In this document: one piece after another, positions 1 to 11,515 of the stretch
Layout: each line of letters opens with the position of its first letter
How positions within the stretch are numbered: the stretch's first letter is position 1
Source: Pseudomonas sp.
GTDB taxonomy: Bacteria > Pseudomonadota > Gammaproteobacteria > Pseudomonadales > Pseudomonadaceae
Direction of reading: 5' to 3'
Length of the DNA: 64,000 nt
Assembly: GCF_030683065.1 (NCBI RefSeq)
Contig: NZ_JAUXMX010000031.1
Span: forward strand, 1 to 64,000
The notes under the pieces: generated by a model
Database searches by the model: none
Told to the model about the DNA's origin: nothing
Seen by the model: only the letters and a program-made list of their open reading frames with translations
Made by a program: the position numbers and the translations under genes

Positions 1-58
1 GCGGGCCGTGGGCGCGCACTTCGTCGAGCAGTTCGGTGTGGCGGGGGTTGAGGTTCAT
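1..58 (-). CDS. DeoR/GlpR-family repressor, N-terminus only (partial)
   Basis: Only the first 19 codons lie in the window, starting at the ATG complementary to 56-58 and running off the left edge. The peptide begins MNLNPRHTELLDEVRAHG, which resembles the start of DeoR-family regulators such as GlpR, just before the winged-helix domain. It is divergent from a glycerol-type ABC importer operon, and the gap between them holds phased TTCG-type half sites. A GlpR-like repressor of glycerol genes is therefore the best guess. Too little is visible to exclude another DeoR-type regulator. Confidence 0.55.
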   Translation of the reverse strand, partial: MNLNPRHTELLDEVRAHGP

Positions 59-84
59 CGGAGGTAGCGGAAAACGGGGCTACC

Positions 85-172
85 CGAACATAACGGAATT
101 CTTTTTGGCCTCGATCAGGGTAAATACCGAATAAAAACGAACATAAACGAACAATAAAATCCAGCAAACGAA
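85..172. promoter_or_regulatory. Probable GlpR/DeoR operator array
   Basis: The divergent spacer between the regulator and the importer operon carries CGAA tetramers (TTCG on the other strand) at 85, 128, 138, 148 and 169. Three of them are spaced exactly 10 bp apart, one helical turn, within an A-rich stretch (AAAACGAACATAAACGAAC at 134-152). DeoR-family repressors, including GlpR, recognise TTCG-containing repeats. The placement fits repression of the glycerol importer and autoregulation. Binding is inferred. Confidence 0.5.
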
Positions 173-217
173 ATGCCATCCGATCATGGGTGTGCGGTTT
201 TTCACGCTGGGAGTCGA

Positions 218-1305
<1,088 letters not shown>

Positions 1306-1306
<1 letters not shown>

Positions 1307-2418
1307 TGGCCGAGATCCGTCTGCAGAACCTGGCGCACAGCTATAGCGCCACGCCAAAGGGCCCTGAGGATTATGCGATCCGGGCCATGACCCATGTCTG
1401 GGAGCAGGGCGGGGCCTATGCTCTGCTAGGCCCCTCGGGCTGCGGAAAGTCGACCCTGCTCAATATCATCTCCGGCCTGCTCAAACCTTCCGAAGGCCAG
1501 GTGCTGTTCGATCAGCGCGAGGTCAACGACTTGTCACCGCAGCTGCGCAATATCGCCCAGGTGTTCCAGTTTCCGGTGGTCTACGACACCATGTCGGTGT
1601 TCGACAACCTGGCCTTTCCGCTGCGCAATCAGGGTATGACCGAGGCCAAGATCCTCAGCAAGGTGCACGAGATCGCCGAGGTGCTGGAGTTGCATCCGTT
1701 GCTGCACAGACGGGCCAGCAACCTGACCGCCGACGAGAAACAGAAGGTTTCCATGGGCCGCGGCCTGGTGCGCGATGACGTGTCGGCGATCCTCTTCGAC
1801 GAGCCGCTGACGGTTATCGATCCACACCTCAAGTGGAAGCTGCGGCGCAAGCTCAAACAGATTCACGAGCAGTTCAATATCACCATGGTCTATGTCACCC
1901 ACGATCAGTTGGAGGCCTCCACCTTCGCCGACAAGATTGCGGTGATGTACGGCGGCCAGATCGTCCAGTTCGGCACCCCACGCGAGTTGTTCGAGCGACC
2001 CAGCCACACCTTTGTCGGCTATTTCATCGGCAGTCCCGGCATGAACCTGATCGAGGTGCAGGCCTGCCCCGGCGGCGTGCGCTTCGGCGACACCGTGCTG
2101 CCCCTGAGCGATGGCCTGAACCGTCGGCTCGCTGCTCTGACAGGTAAGTCCCTGAAGGTCGGCATCCGTCCGGAGTTTGTGCATGTCTGGGATGCCCCCA
2201 ACGAAGACGCACTGTGCTGCGAGGTGAGCCACCTTGAGGACCTGGGCACCTACAAGATTCTCACCCTGAGCCTGGGTCAGCAGATCATCAAGGTGCGCTT
2301 GCAGGAGGACCATGCGGTACCGCAAAAACAGGCGCATATCAGCTTTCCAGCGCAGTGGCTGATGCTTTATGCCGATGAGTACCTGGTCGAAAGCGTCCAG
2401 CCGGAGGTGGTGGCATGA
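1306..2418 (+). CDS. Glycerol-type ABC importer ATPase 2 (GlpT-like)
   Basis: Second CUT1-type ATPase of the importer, 370 aa. Walker A is GPSGCGKST (42-50), Walker B ILFDE (162-166) and the H-loop VTHDQ with His199 is intact. The signature motif is degenerate, LTADE at 140-144 in place of LSGGQ. This mirrors the upstream ATPase, which keeps the signature but lacks the H-loop histidine, so a heterodimer would have one normal and one defective ATP site. It overlaps the upstream gene by one base and the downstream permease by four (ATGA). In the rhizobial system this position is called glpT; I leave the symbol blank to avoid confusion with the glycerol-3-phosphate transporter. Confidence 0.87.
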
Positions 2419-3281
2419 ACAAGGTCTACAACAACAAGGCCTGGTGGCTGGTACTGCCGGTGTTTTTGCTGGTGGCCTTCAGCGCCATCGTGCCGATGAT
2501 GACGGTGGTCAACTATTCAGTGCAGGACATCTTCGACCAGTCGACCCGTACCTTCGTCGGCTTCGAGTGGTACAAGCAGGTGCTGCAGGACACGCGGTTG
2601 CACGACTCACTGCTGCGCCAGTTCATCTTCTCCGGTTGCGTGCTGCTGATCGAGATACCCCTGGGGATAGCCATCGCCCTGACCATGCCGACCAAGGGTC
2701 GCTGGGCCTCGCTGATTCTGATCGTCATGGCCATTCCGCTGCTGATTCCCTGGAACGTGGTGGGGACCATTTGGCAGATATTCGGTCGCGCCGACATCGG
2801 CCTGCTGGGTTGGGGCCTGAACGAGCTGGGGATCGACTACAACTATGCGTCCAATACCCGTGATGCCTGGGTCACGGTACTGGTGATGGATGTCTGGCAC
2901 TGGACCTCGCTGGTGGCGCTGCTGTGTTATTCGGGGCTGCGGGCGATTCCCGATGTGTACTACCAGGCCGCACGAATCGATCGCGCCTCGGCTTGGGCGG
3001 TGTTCCGGCATATCCAGCTGCCCAAGCTGAAAAGCGTGCTGCTGATCGCCGTGTTACTGCGCTTTATGGACAGTTTCATGATCTACACCGAGCCCTTCGT
3101 ACTCACTGGCGGCGGGCCGGGCAATGCCACCACCTTCCTCAGTCAGACCCTGACGCAGATGGCCATCGGGCAGTTCGACCTGGGCCCGGCCGCAGCCTTC
3201 TCGCTGGTGTACTTCCTGATCATTCTGCTGGTGTCCTGGCTGTTCTATACCGCCATGACCCATGCCGACAAACAGCGCTGA
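2415..3281 (+). CDS. glpP: Glycerol-type ABC importer permease 1 (GlpP-like)
   Basis: Inner-membrane permease of the MalF/UgpA type (BPD_transp_1 fold), 288 aa with about six membrane spans; the first is near residues 10-30. The EAA-like loop that docks on the ATPases is seen as DVYYQAARIDRASAWAVFRH. The ATG overlaps the preceding stop (ATGA), with GGAGGTGG just upstream, so translation is probably coupled. It pairs with the next permease to form the channel. Substrate assignment rests on the cluster, mainly the adjacent DUF2160 protein and the unusual ATPase pair. Confidence 0.85.
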   Translation: MNKVYNNKAWWLVLPVFLLVAFSAIVPMMTVVNYSVQDIFDQSTRTFVGFEWYKQVLQDTRLHDSLLRQFIFSGCVLLIEIPLGIAIALTMPTKGRWASLILIVMAIPLLIPWNVVGTIWQIFGRADIGLLGWGLNELGIDYNYASNTRDAWVTVLVMDVWHWTSLVALLCYSGLRAIPDVYYQAARIDRASAWAVFRHIQLPKLKSVLLIAVLLRFMDSFMIYTEPFVLTGGGPGNATTFLSQTLTQMAIGQFDLGPAAAFSLVYFLIILLVSWLFYTAMTHADKQR

Positions 3282-3291
3282 GGAGTTGGTC

Positions 3292-4092
<801 letters not shown>

Positions 4093-4104
4093 GGAGGTAA
4101 GACA

Positions 4105-4377
4105 ATGGACTGGATGGCTTGGACCCTGCCCACGGCGCTGTTTTTCGGCGTCATTGCCCTGGTGCTGGTGAGCATGACGGTATGGGAGCTGCGCTCGCCC
4201 TGCGCCGAACGCCGGGGATTTTTGCCGATCACCACCACCCGTGGTGATCGGCTGTTTATCGGCCTGCTCGGTAGCGCCTACCTGCACCTACTGGTGGTGG
4301 GTGTGACTGATTGGCACAGCTGGACCGCCTCTCTGGTATCCGTGCTGTGGCTGGTTGCAGTAATGCGCTGGGGTTGA
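4105..4377 (+). CDS. DUF2160 small membrane protein of the glycerol importer
   Basis: Small integral membrane protein of 90 aa with about three hydrophobic segments (residues 5-28, 48-68, 72-88) and a short polar loop containing RSPCAERRGF. It starts 12 bases after the permease stop, behind GAGGAGGTAAG. Proteins of the DUF2160 type sit at this position, between permease and binding-protein genes, in glycerol ABC operons. The role is unknown; an accessory subunit of the membrane complex is a reasonable guess. Confidence 0.75.
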   Translation: MDWMAWTLPTALFFGVIALVLVSMTVWELRSPCAERRGFLPITTTRGDRLFIGLLGSAYLHLLVVGVTDWHSWTASLVSVLWLVAVMRWG

Positions 4378-4470
4378 GCGATGCGCACGGCTTTTAACGG
4401 TTGTTGCAGCAAGGGTGTCGCGTGGTCTGCCGAACACCGATACCCATTTAAATCATCAAAGGAGATGTCT

Positions 4471-6213
4471 ATGTTCAACAATAACAACAAGACCCGACAT
4501 AGCACGGCACTGGCCGCCTTGTTGGCCCTGTCCGGGCTGAGTGGCGCTGCCTGGGCCGATGCCTATGAAGACGCCGCGAAGAAATGGGTAAGCGCCGAAT
4601 TCGCCCCCTCAACCTTGACCCCCGAGCAACAGCTCGCCGAGTTGCAGTGGTTTATCAAGGCGGCCGAACCCTTCCGCGGCATGGAAATCAACGTCGCCTC
4701 GGAAACCATCGCCACCCACGAGTACGAGTCCAAGGTGCTGGCAAAAGCCTTTAGCGAAATCACCGGGATCAAGCTCAAGCACGACCTGATGCAGGAAGGC
4801 GATGTGGTCGAGAAGCTGCAAACCCAGATGCAGTCCGACAAGAACATCTACGACGGCTACATCAATGACTCCGATCTGATCGGCACCCACTTTCGCTACG
4901 GCAAGGCCGTGGCGATCAGCGACATGATCGCCGGCGACGGCAAGGACTTCACCTCGCCAACCCTCGATCTACCGGACTTTATCGGTCTTTCCTTTACCAC
5001 TGGGCCGGACGGCAAGCTCTATCAGCTGCCTGACCAGCAGTTCGCTAACCTCTACTGGTTTCGCGCCGACTGGTTCGAGCGCCCGGAGCTTAAGGCCAAA
5101 TTCAAGGAGCTCTATGGTTACGAGCTGGGCGTGCCGGTCAACTGGTCTGCCTATGAAGACATCGCCGAGTTCTTCTCGGAAAAGGTCAAGGAAATCGATG
5201 GCAAACGTATTTTCGGCCATATGGATTACGGCAAGAAGGACCCGTCCCTGGGGTGGCGCTTCACCGATGCCTGGTTCTCCATGGCCGGTGGCGGCGACAA
5301 GGGTCTGCCCAACGGTTTGCCGGTGGACGAGTGGGGCATTCGCGTCGATGGCTGCCGTCCAGTGGGTTCAAGCGTTTCCCGTGGCGGCGATACCAACGGC
5401 CCGGCAGCGGTCTATGCGACCACCAAATACGTCGACTGGATGCGCCAGTTCGCGCCGCCGGAAGCGCAGGGCATGACGTTCTCCGAGGCCGGCCCGGTGC
5501 CAGCTCAGGGCAGTATCGCCCAGCAAATATTCTGGTACACCGCCTTTACCGCCGACATGACCAAGCCCGGTCTGCCGGTAGTCAACGAAGACGGCACGCC
5601 TAAATGGCGTATGGCGCCGTCGCCCAAAGGCCCGTATTGGGAAGAAGGCATGAAGCTGGGCTATCAGGATGCGGGTTCCTGGACCTTCCTCAAGTCCACC
5701 CCCGATAAGCAGCGCCTGGCGGCCTGGCTCTACGCCCAGTTCGTCACCTCCAAGACCGTGTCGCTGAAGAAGACCCTGGTGGGATTAACGCCGATTCGCG
5801 AGTCGGACATCAATTCTCAAGCCATGACCGACGCCGCGCCAAATCTCGGCGGCCTGGTGGAGTTCTACCGCAGTCCTGCCCGGGAGCAGTGGACTCCTAC
5901 AGGCACCAACGTACCGGACTACCCACGCCTGGCGCAGCTTTGGTGGCAATTCATCGCCGAGGCAGCCAGTGGCGACAAGACTCCACAGCAAGCGCTTGAT
6001 GGTCTGGCGGCCGCACAGGACACCATGATGGGTCGCTTGGAGCGTTCGGGCGTGCAGGGCGATTGTGGGCCTAAGCTAAATGAGGCGCGTGATCCGCAAT
6101 ACTGGCTAGATCAGCCTGGAGCGCCTAAGCCGAAACTGGCTAACGAGAAGCCGAAAGGCGAAACCATCAATTACGAGGAGCTATTGAAATCCTGGGAGCA
6201 GGCGCGCAATTGA
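4471..6213 (+). CDS. glpV: Periplasmic substrate-binding protein of the glycerol importer (GlpV-like)
   Basis: Extracytoplasmic solute-binding protein of 580 aa. The ATG at 4471 has GGAG six bases upstream; an ATG at 4465 is also in frame and an ATG at 4381 is less likely. A Sec signal peptide ends near residue 29 (SGLSGAAWA before DAYED). The size is at the large end for binding proteins and fits the GlpV/YtfQ-unrelated family of glycerol systems. It is the last gene of the importer operon and is followed by a bidirectional terminator shared with folD. The substrate is inferred to be glycerol from the operon type and the GlpR-like operator, not from residues seen in a binding pocket. Confidence 0.82.
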   Translation: MFNNNNKTRHSTALAALLALSGLSGAAWADAYEDAAKKWVSAEFAPSTLTPEQQLAELQWFIKAAEPFRGMEINVASETIATHEYESKVLAKAFSEITGIKLKHDLMQEGDVVEKLQTQMQSDKNIYDGYINDSDLIGTHFRYGKAVAISDMIAGDGKDFTSPTLDLPDFIGLSFTTGPDGKLYQLPDQQFANLYWFRADWFERPELKAKFKELYGYELGVPVNWSAYEDIAEFFSEKVKEIDGKRIFGHMDYGKKDPSLGWRFTDAWFSMAGGGDKGLPNGLPVDEWGIRVDGCRPVGSSVSRGGDTNGPAAVYATTKYVDWMRQFAPPEAQGMTFSEAGPVPAQGSIAQQIFWYTAFTADMTKPGLPVVNEDGTPKWRMAPSPKGPYWEEGMKLGYQDAGSWTFLKSTPDKQRLAAWLYAQFVTSKTVSLKKTLVGLTPIRESDINSQAMTDAAPNLGGLVEFYRSPAREQWTPTGTNVPDYPRLAQLWWQFIAEAASGDKTPQQALDGLAAAQDTMMGRLERSGVQGDCGPKLNEARDPQYWLDQPGAPKPKLANEKPKGETINYEELLKSWEQARN

Positions 6214-6312
6214 GGTGATCGATCGGTGACGAGAAGCTGTGTTGCCGGGTTGATGGGTATGTCGAGCGCCCCACGGTGCGCTCGATAACTAACGGCGCAT
6301 AGGCATAAAAAA

Positions 6313-6334
6313 CGGCACCCTCGGGTGCCGTTTT
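6313..6334. terminator. Bidirectional terminator, glpV / folD
   Basis: Perfect 8-bp stem CGGCACCC/GGGTGCCG (6313-6320 with 6323-6330), flanked by A-tract on the left and T-tract on the right. It can stop transcripts from both convergent genes. Confidence 0.85.
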
Positions 6335-6349
6335 GTCTTGTGGTCGCTT

Positions 6350-7204
6350 TTATTGATGCAGGTGTTCCGCCGCATGCAGGGTATTTTCCAGCAGGCAAGC
6401 GCGGGTCATGGGGCCGACGCCGCCAGGTACCGGAGTGATCCAGCCGGCACGGGGCAGGGCGGCGTCATACTCGACGTCGCCAATCAGTTTGCCGTCCGCC
6501 TGGCGGTTGATCCCGACATCAATGACGATGGCGCCTGGCTTGACCCACTCGCCTTTGACCAGTCCTGGTTTACCTGCAGCCACCACCACAATGTCGGCCT
6601 GCGCCACATGGTTGGCCAGGTCCTTGGTGAAGCGATGAGTGATGGTGACGGTGCAGCCCGCCAGCAGTAACTCCATAGCCATAGGGCGGCCGACGATGTT
6701 CGAGGCACCAACTACCACGGCATGCAGGCCATAAAGATCCACGCCAGTGCTGTGCAGCAGAGTCATGATGCCTTTAGGTGTGCAGGGGCGCAGCAGCGGC
6801 ATGCGCTGAGCCAGGCGGCCTATATTGTAGGGGTGGAAGCCGTCGACATCTTTGTCCGGACGGATGTGCTCCAGTAATAAAGAAGCATCCAGGTTTTCCG
6901 GCAGCGGCAACTGCACAAGAATGCCATCAATGCTCGGGTCATCGTTCAGTCGCTCGATCAGTGCCAGAAGCTCGCCTTGGCTGGTGCTGGCGCTGAGGTC
7001 ATAGGCTTGGGAAACGAAGCCGACTTCTTCGCAGTCTTTGCGCTTGTGCGAGACGTAGACCTGAGAGGCAGGGTCGCTGCCGACCAGAATCACCGCGAGG
7101 CCGGGGGCGCGCAGGCCTTGCTGGCGCCGTTCGGCGACCCGTTTGGCGATCTGCTGGCGGAGGCTGGCGGCGATCGCTTTACCGTCGATCAGTTGTGCGG
7201 TCAT
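6350..7204 (-). CDS. folD: Bifunctional methylene-THF dehydrogenase / methenyl-THF cyclohydrolase
   Basis: Cytoplasmic one-carbon enzyme that interconverts methylene-, methenyl- and 10-formyl-tetrahydrofolate with NADP. It has 284 aa, normal for the family. The N-terminal catalytic domain shows [16 protein letters not shown] with the conserved Tyr and Lys, and [10 protein letters not shown] follows. The NADP-binding half has [17 protein letters not shown]. It stands alone on the minus strand between the importer operon and the tRNA cluster, as is usual upstream of tig in Pseudomonas. Confidence 0.97.
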   Translation of the reverse strand: MTAQLIDGKAIAASLRQQIAKRVAERRQQGLRAPGLAVILVGSDPASQVYVSHKRKDCEEVGFVSQAYDLSASTSQGELLALIERLNDDPSIDGILVQLPLPENLDASLLLEHIRPDKDVDGFHPYNIGRLAQRMPLLRPCTPKGIMTLLHSTGVDLYGLHAVVVGASNIVGRPMAMELLLAGCTVTITHRFTKDLANHVAQADIVVVAAGKPGLVKGEWVKPGAIVIDVGINRQADGKLIGDVEYDAALPRAGWITPVPGGVGPMTRACLLENTLHAAEHLHQ

Positions 7205-7336
7205 TGCGCTTGGTTAACCATTACAAAGGGGTGAAAAAGAAGGCGCATTCTCGCATGGCGGAACCCCGGGGCAAAGGCGCACTCGAGGGTTTTCGCGTAA
7301 CTCCTTTATATAACTCAATTTTTTTAGCTTTCCCTG

Positions 7337-7363
7337 TTGACGTGCTGGCGGCACCTCTATAAC
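7337..7363 (+). promoter_or_regulatory. Sigma70-type promoter of the tRNA-Arg/His operon
   Basis: TTGACG (7337-7342) and TATAAC (7358-7363), 15 bp apart, are followed by a GC-rich discriminator (CGCCCCGC). That discriminator is typical of stringently controlled stable-RNA promoters. It lies about 110 bp upstream of tRNA-Arg. Confidence 0.6.
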
Positions 7364-7474
7364 ATTCGCCCCGCTTGTCGAGCACAGCCAGTCGCTGGGT
7401 AAGACGGAAAACGCAGAAGTCGTAAGGCCTCTGCTGAAGCCGAAAGCTTTAAATCTGCTTATGCAGATGGATAG

Positions 7475-7551
7475 GTGCCCGTAGCTCAGCTGGATAGAGC
7501 ATCCGCCTTCTAAGCGGATGGTCGCAGGTTCGAGTCCTGCCGGGCGCGCCA
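7475..7551 (+). tRNA. tRNA-Arg (anticodon TCT)
   Basis: 77 nt including encoded CCA. Acceptor GTGCCCG pairs with CGGGCGC, with one G-U pair. The D-arm (GCTCAGCTGGATAGAGC), anticodon loop CTTCTAA with TCT at 7509-7511, and T-arm TTCGAGT are all present. Confidence 0.96.
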
Positions 7552-7584
7552 TTTGGCAGCTTTGGCACAAGTAAAAGCAATATG

Positions 7585-7660
7585 GTGGGCGTAGCTCAGT
7601 TGGTAGAGCGCAGGATTGTGACTCCTGTTGTCGTGGGTTCGATCCCCATCGTCCACCCCA
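7585..7660 (+). tRNA. tRNA-His (anticodon GTG)
   Basis: 76 nt including CCA, with anticodon GTG at 7618-7620. Acceptor GTGGGCG pairs with CGTCCAC. The G at 7584 can serve as the extra G-1 opposite discriminator C73, the identity element of tRNA-His. Confidence 0.96.
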
Positions 7661-7671
7661 TATTAAGAAAG

Positions 7672-7700
7672 GCGCCAGGTCCAAAGCCTGGCGCTTTTGT
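7672..7700 (+). terminator. Hairpin with T-tract between tRNA-His and tRNA-Leu
   Basis: GCGCCAGG (7672-7679) pairs with CCTGGCGC (7687-7694) and is followed by TTTTGTTT. It has the form of an intrinsic terminator and lies inside the tRNA cluster, so tRNA-Leu may depend on read-through or on its own promoter. Confidence 0.65.
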
Positions 7701-7716
7701 TTGAAAGCCTTACCAC

Positions 7717-7801
7717 GCGGACGTGGTGGAATTGGTAGACACACTGGATTTAGGTTCCAGCGCCGCAAGGTGTGAGAGTTCGAGTCTCTCCGTCCGCACC
7801 A
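7717..7801 (+). tRNA. tRNA-Leu (anticodon TAG)
   Basis: 85 nt including CCA, with a long variable arm as in class II tRNAs. Acceptor GCGGACG pairs with CGTCCGC. Anticodon loop TTTAGGT places TAG at 7751-7753, reading CUA and other CUN codons. Confidence 0.96.
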
Positions 7802-7928
7802 TCTTTTAGCTCCCTCCCGTTTGCCGCTAGCATCTAGGGTGACTTCTGCAAATTGACCCTCTAGAATGCATGCCCTTGATTCGGGGCCGGTAAACGGCCG
7901 GCCTATGTCTGTGCAACGAGGATTACCC

Positions 7929-9239
7929 ATGCAAGTTTCTGTTGAAAGCACCTCTGCTCTTGAGCGTCGCATGACCGTCGGCGTCCCCGTCGAGCGCATC
8001 GAGACTGAAGTCAACAAGCGTCTGCAGCAGACTGCCCGCAAGGCTAAAGTTGCTGGCTTCCGTCCTGGCAAAGTACCGATGAGCGTCATTCGCCAGCGCT
8101 ACGAAGACGCCGCTCGCCAGGAAGCCTTGGGCGATCTGATTCAGGCTACCTTCTACGAAGCCGTAGTTGAGCAGAAGCTCAATCCGGCAGGTTCTCCGGC
8201 CGTTGAGCCGAAAACCTTCGAGAAGGGCAAGGACCTGGAATACGTCGCAACTTTCGAAGTCTTCCCAGAATTTCAAGTGGCCGGTCTAGAGACGATTGCC
8301 ATTGAGCGCTTTCAGGCTGACGTAGCTGATGCCGACCTCGACAATATGCTGGAAATTCTGCGCAAGCAGAACACCCGCTTCGAAGCAGTTGAGCGCGCGG
8401 CCGAAAATGGCGACCAGCTGAATATCGATTTCGTCGGCACAATCGACGGCGAAGCCTTCGCTGGCGGCTCTGCCACTGGCTCCCAGCTGGTCCTCGGCTC
8501 CGGTCGTATGATTCCTGGCTTTGAAGACGCCCTGGTTGGCGCCAAAGCGGGTGACGTGAAGGTCATCAATCCGGTCTTCCCGGAGGATTACCAGAACTTG
8601 GACCTGGCAGGTAAAACTGCTGAGTTCACCGTCACCGTGAACAGCATTTCCGCCCCTCAATTGCCTGCGCTGAATGACGAGTTTTTCGCTCAGTTCGGCG
8701 TCAATGAAGGTGGCTTGGAAGGCTTCCGCGCTGAAGTTCGCAAGAATATGGAGCGCGAGCTGCGTCAGGCTATCAAGTCCAAGGTGAAGAATCAGGTGAT
8801 GGACGGCTTGCTGGCTGCCAATCCGATCGAAGTGCCAAAGTCCTTGATCGGCAACGAAGTCAACCGTCTGCGCGTGCAAGCCGTGCAACAGTTCGGCGGT
8901 AACATCAAGCCCGAGCAACTGCCGGCGGAGCTGTTCGAAGAACAAGCCAAGCGTCGCGTGGTGCTGGGTCTGATCGTTGCAGAGGTGGTCAAGCAGTTCG
9001 AACTCAAGCCTGACGACACCCGCGTGCGTGAAATGATTCAGGAAATGGCTTCGGCTTACCAAGAGCCTGAGCAGGTTGTAGCCTGGTACTACAAAAACGA
9101 CCAGCAAATGAACGAAGTCCGTTCGGTTGTGCTGGAAGAGCAAGTTGTAGATACTGTTTTGCAGAAGGCTAACGTGACCGATAAATCGGTCTCTTACGAA
9201 GAAGCTGTCAAGCCGGTAGAAGCTCCGCAAGCCGACTGA
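7929..9239 (+). CDS. tig: Trigger factor, ribosome-associated chaperone
   Basis: Ribosome-bound peptidyl-prolyl isomerase and holdase that meets nascent chains at the exit tunnel. The product has 436 aa, normal length, from the ATG at 7929 behind GAGG; an ATG at 7866 is in frame but unsupported. The N-terminal ribosome-docking loop is seen as GFRPGKVP near residues 43-50. The central FKBP-type domain includes [21 protein letters not shown], and a long helical C-terminal domain follows. It heads the tig-clpP-clpX-lon-hupB series of protein-quality-control genes. Confidence 0.97.
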   Translation: MQVSVESTSALERRMTVGVPVERIETEVNKRLQQTARKAKVAGFRPGKVPMSVIRQRYEDAARQEALGDLIQATFYEAVVEQKLNPAGSPAVEPKTFEKGKDLEYVATFEVFPEFQVAGLETIAIERFQADVADADLDNMLEILRKQNTRFEAVERAAENGDQLNIDFVGTIDGEAFAGGSATGSQLVLGSGRMIPGFEDALVGAKAGDVKVINPVFPEDYQNLDLAGKTAEFTVTVNSISAPQLPALNDEFFAQFGVNEGGLEGFRAEVRKNMERELRQAIKSKVKNQVMDGLLAANPIEVPKSLIGNEVNRLRVQAVQQFGGNIKPEQLPAELFEEQAKRRVVLGLIVAEVVKQFELKPDDTRVREMIQEMASAYQEPEQVVAWYYKNDQQMNEVRSVVLEEQVVDTVLQKANVTDKSVSYEEAVKPVEAPQAD

Positions 9240-9263
9240 TTTCTTTACCTCGTTCGAGCACAC

Positions 9264-9291
9264 CATAAGCCAGCCACCGTGCTGGCTTATG
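9264..9291 (+). terminator. Perfect hairpin between tig and clpP
   Basis: An 11-bp perfect stem CATAAGCCAGC/GCTGGCTTATG with a 6-nt loop. There is no long T-tract right after it (CGTATTT), so it may attenuate or protect mRNA rather than stop transcription fully. Confidence 0.5.
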
Positions 9292-9331
9292 CGTATTTGA
9301 TACATGACTGTTTAGGGAGCGAGTGCAAGAA

Positions 9332-9973
9332 ATGTCCCGCAATCCTTTTATGCAACAAATGCCAGACATTCAAGCCGCTGGCGGCTTGGTGCCCATGGTC
9401 ATCGAACAGACAGCCCGCGGTGAGCGTGCTTATGATATCTATTCGCGCCTGCTTAAGGAGCGCGTGATCTTCCTGATTGGTCCAGTCGAAGACTACATGG
9501 CCAACCTGGTAGCTGCGCAGCTGTTGTTCCTTGAGGCGGAGAACCCGGACAAGGATATTCATCTGTACATCAACTCGCCTGGGGGTTCAGTAACCGCCGG
9601 CATGTCGATCTACGACACCATGCAGTTCATTCGGCCAGATGTGTCGACTATCTGCATCGGTCAAGCGTGCAGTATGGGTGCCTTGCTGTTGACGGCGGGC
9701 GCTGCGGGCAAGCGTTTCTGCCTGCCGCATTCGCGGATGATGATCCATCAGCCATTAGGTGGTTTTCAGGGGCAGGCCTCGGATATCGAGATCCATGCCC
9801 GTGAAATTCTGACTATTCGTGATCGCCTGAACAATGTGCTGGCCAGTCATACCGGTCAGCCGCTGGATGTAATTGCCCGCGATACTGATCGCGACAATTT
9901 CATGAGCGGTGAAACGGCAGTTGCCTATGGCCTTATCGACAAGGTTCTCGATAAACGCCTGGCTTCCAGCTAA
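9332..9973 (+). CDS. clpP: ATP-dependent Clp protease proteolytic subunit
   Basis: Serine protease forming the tetradecameric Clp chamber fed by ClpX (next gene). The product has 213 aa from the ATG at 9332; a GTG at 9323 is in frame but lies too close to the GGGAG at 9315. Nucleophile Ser114 sits in GQACSMGA and His139 in SRMMIHQP; the catalytic Asp is in the RDTDRDNF region. Adjacent clpX and lon make this the main cytosolic protease locus. Confidence 0.96.
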   Translation: MSRNPFMQQMPDIQAAGGLVPMVIEQTARGERAYDIYSRLLKERVIFLIGPVEDYMANLVAAQLLFLEAENPDKDIHLYINSPGGSVTAGMSIYDTMQFIRPDVSTICIGQACSMGALLLTAGAAGKRFCLPHSRMMIHQPLGGFQGQASDIEIHAREILTIRDRLNNVLASHTGQPLDVIARDTDRDNFMSGETAVAYGLIDKVLDKRLASS

Positions 9974-10082
9974 TTATTGCTGATCGCGCGCGGCCGACAT
10001 GCAGTCGGTCGCATTGCGGGCTTGAAAATGCTCGCATTTGCCTCCATCTTGTTTTTCAAGCCTATCGTATTGGATTGATCGA

Positions 10083-11363
10083 ATGACTGACACCCGCAAT
10101 GGCGAGGACAACGGCAAGCTGCTTTATTGCTCCTTCTGCGGCAAAAGCCAGCATGAAGTACGCAAATTGATTGCCGGCCCCTCGGTCTTTATCTGCGACG
10201 AGTGCGTCGACCTGTGCAACGACATCATCCGCGAGGAGGTGCAGGAAGCCCAGGCCGAAAGCAGCGCACACAAGCTGCCTGCGCCAAAGGAAATCAGCAC
10301 CATCCTCGATCAGTATGTGATTGGTCAGGAGCGGGCTAAGAAAGTCCTGGCGGTGGCGGTATACAACCACTACAAGCGTCTTAATCAGCGCGAAAAGAAG
10401 GACGATGTCGAGCTTGGCAAGAGTAATATCCTGCTGATTGGTCCCACCGGTTCGGGTAAAACCCTGCTGGCAGAAACCCTGGCGCGCTTACTCAATGTTC
10501 CGTTCACTATCGCTGACGCTACCACGCTGACCGAAGCCGGTTATGTAGGTGAGGACGTCGAGAACATCATCCAGAAGCTGCTGCAGAAGTGCGATTACGA
10601 TGTGGAGAAGGCCCAGATGGGCATTGTCTATATCGACGAAATCGACAAGATTTCGCGCAAGTCTGACAATCCTTCTATTACCCGCGATGTATCGGGCGAA
10701 GGTGTGCAGCAAGCCCTGTTGAAGCTGATCGAGGGCACTGTTGCCTCGGTTCCTCCGCAAGGGGGCCGCAAGCATCCTCAGCAGGAGTTCTTGCAGGTCG
10801 ATACGCGCAATATTCTGTTTATTTGTGGTGGTGCTTTTTCCGGTTTGGAAAAAGTCATCCAGGGTCGCTCCACCAAGGGTGGTATCGGTTTCAATGCCGA
10901 GGTGCGCAGCAAGGATCTGGGTAAGAAAATCGGCGAGTCTCTGCGCGCCGTTGAGCCGGATGATTTGGTCAAGTTTGGCTTGATTCCGGAGTTCGTTGGC
11001 CGGCTGCCGGTTATCGCCACCCTCGACGAGCTGGACGAAGCTGCGCTCATGCAGATTCTGACTGAGCCGAAAAATGCGCTGACCAAGCAATACGCCAAGC
11101 TTTTCGAGATGGAAGGTGTCGACCTGGAGTTCCGTCCCGATGCACTGCGGTCTGTTGCACGCAAGGCTTTGGAACGGAAGACAGGCGCTCGTGGTTTGCG
11201 CTCGATCCTTGAGGGGATTCTGCTTGATACCATGTTCGAAATTCCCTCGCAGTCGGAAGTCAGCAAGGTTGTTATCGACGAGAGCGTGGTGGACGGTACG
11301 TCCAAGCCCTTGTTGATTTACGAGAACAACGAACCTGCTGCAAAGGCTGCACCTGACGCTTAG
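10083..11363 (+). CDS. clpX: ClpX unfoldase, ATP-binding subunit of ClpXP
   Basis: AAA+ unfoldase that recognises tagged substrates and threads them into ClpP. The product has 426 aa from the ATG at 10083; the upstream ATG at 10038 is in frame but not needed. The N-terminal zinc-binding domain shows CSFCGKS and CDECVDLC. Walker A is GPTGSGKT, Walker [11 protein letters not shown], and the sensor-2 region holds GARGLRSI. It lies 109 bp after clpP and is followed by a strong terminator. Confidence 0.97.
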   Translation: MTDTRNGEDNGKLLYCSFCGKSQHEVRKLIAGPSVFICDECVDLCNDIIREEVQEAQAESSAHKLPAPKEISTILDQYVIGQERAKKVLAVAVYNHYKRLNQREKKDDVELGKSNILLIGPTGSGKTLLAETLARLLNVPFTIADATTLTEAGYVGEDVENIIQKLLQKCDYDVEKAQMGIVYIDEIDKISRKSDNPSITRDVSGEGVQQALLKLIEGTVASVPPQGGRKHPQQEFLQVDTRNILFICGGAFSGLEKVIQGRSTKGGIGFNAEVRSKDLGKKIGESLRAVEPDDLVKFGLIPEFVGRLPVIATLDELDEAALMQILTEPKNALTKQYAKLFEMEGVDLEFRPDALRSVARKALERKTGARGLRSILEGILLDTMFEIPSQSEVSKVVIDESVVDGTSKPLLIYENNEPAAKAAPDA

Positions 11364-11382
11364 GTCTGCCTGTTACATGTTG

Positions 11383-11416
11383 AAAGCAAGGGGCCTGCGG
11401 GCCCCTTTGCTTTTGC
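11383..11416 (+). terminator. Intrinsic terminator after clpX
   Basis: GC-rich stem AAGCAAGGGGCC/GGCCCCTTTGCTT with a TGCG loop and one bulge, followed by TTTTG. Confidence 0.8.
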
Positions 11417-11426
11417 TGTCGAAACG

Positions 11427-11453
11427 CTTGTTTTTTGCTGGGGCTGCCCCCAT
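11427..11453 (+). promoter_or_regulatory. Sigma32 (heat-shock) promoter of lon
   Basis: CTTGTTT (11427-11433) and CCCCAT (11448-11453), 14 bp apart, match the sigma32 pattern CTTGAAA-N(11-15)-CCCCAT. The elements lie about 65 bp upstream of lon, a known heat-shock gene. Confidence 0.7.
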
Positions 11454-11515
11454 CTTAGGGTTAAGGGTTATCCCATCTATCTAAGGCCTGACAGGCCGCT
11501 GTAGAGCCAGAAATC

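Noticed and set aside
7214..8089. Minus-strand open frame of 291 codons across the tRNA cluster (contains ARPAGLEPATIRLEGG-like text)
   Set aside because: It is antisense to three tRNA genes and the start of tig. Frames of this kind over tRNAs are a known source of false proteins.
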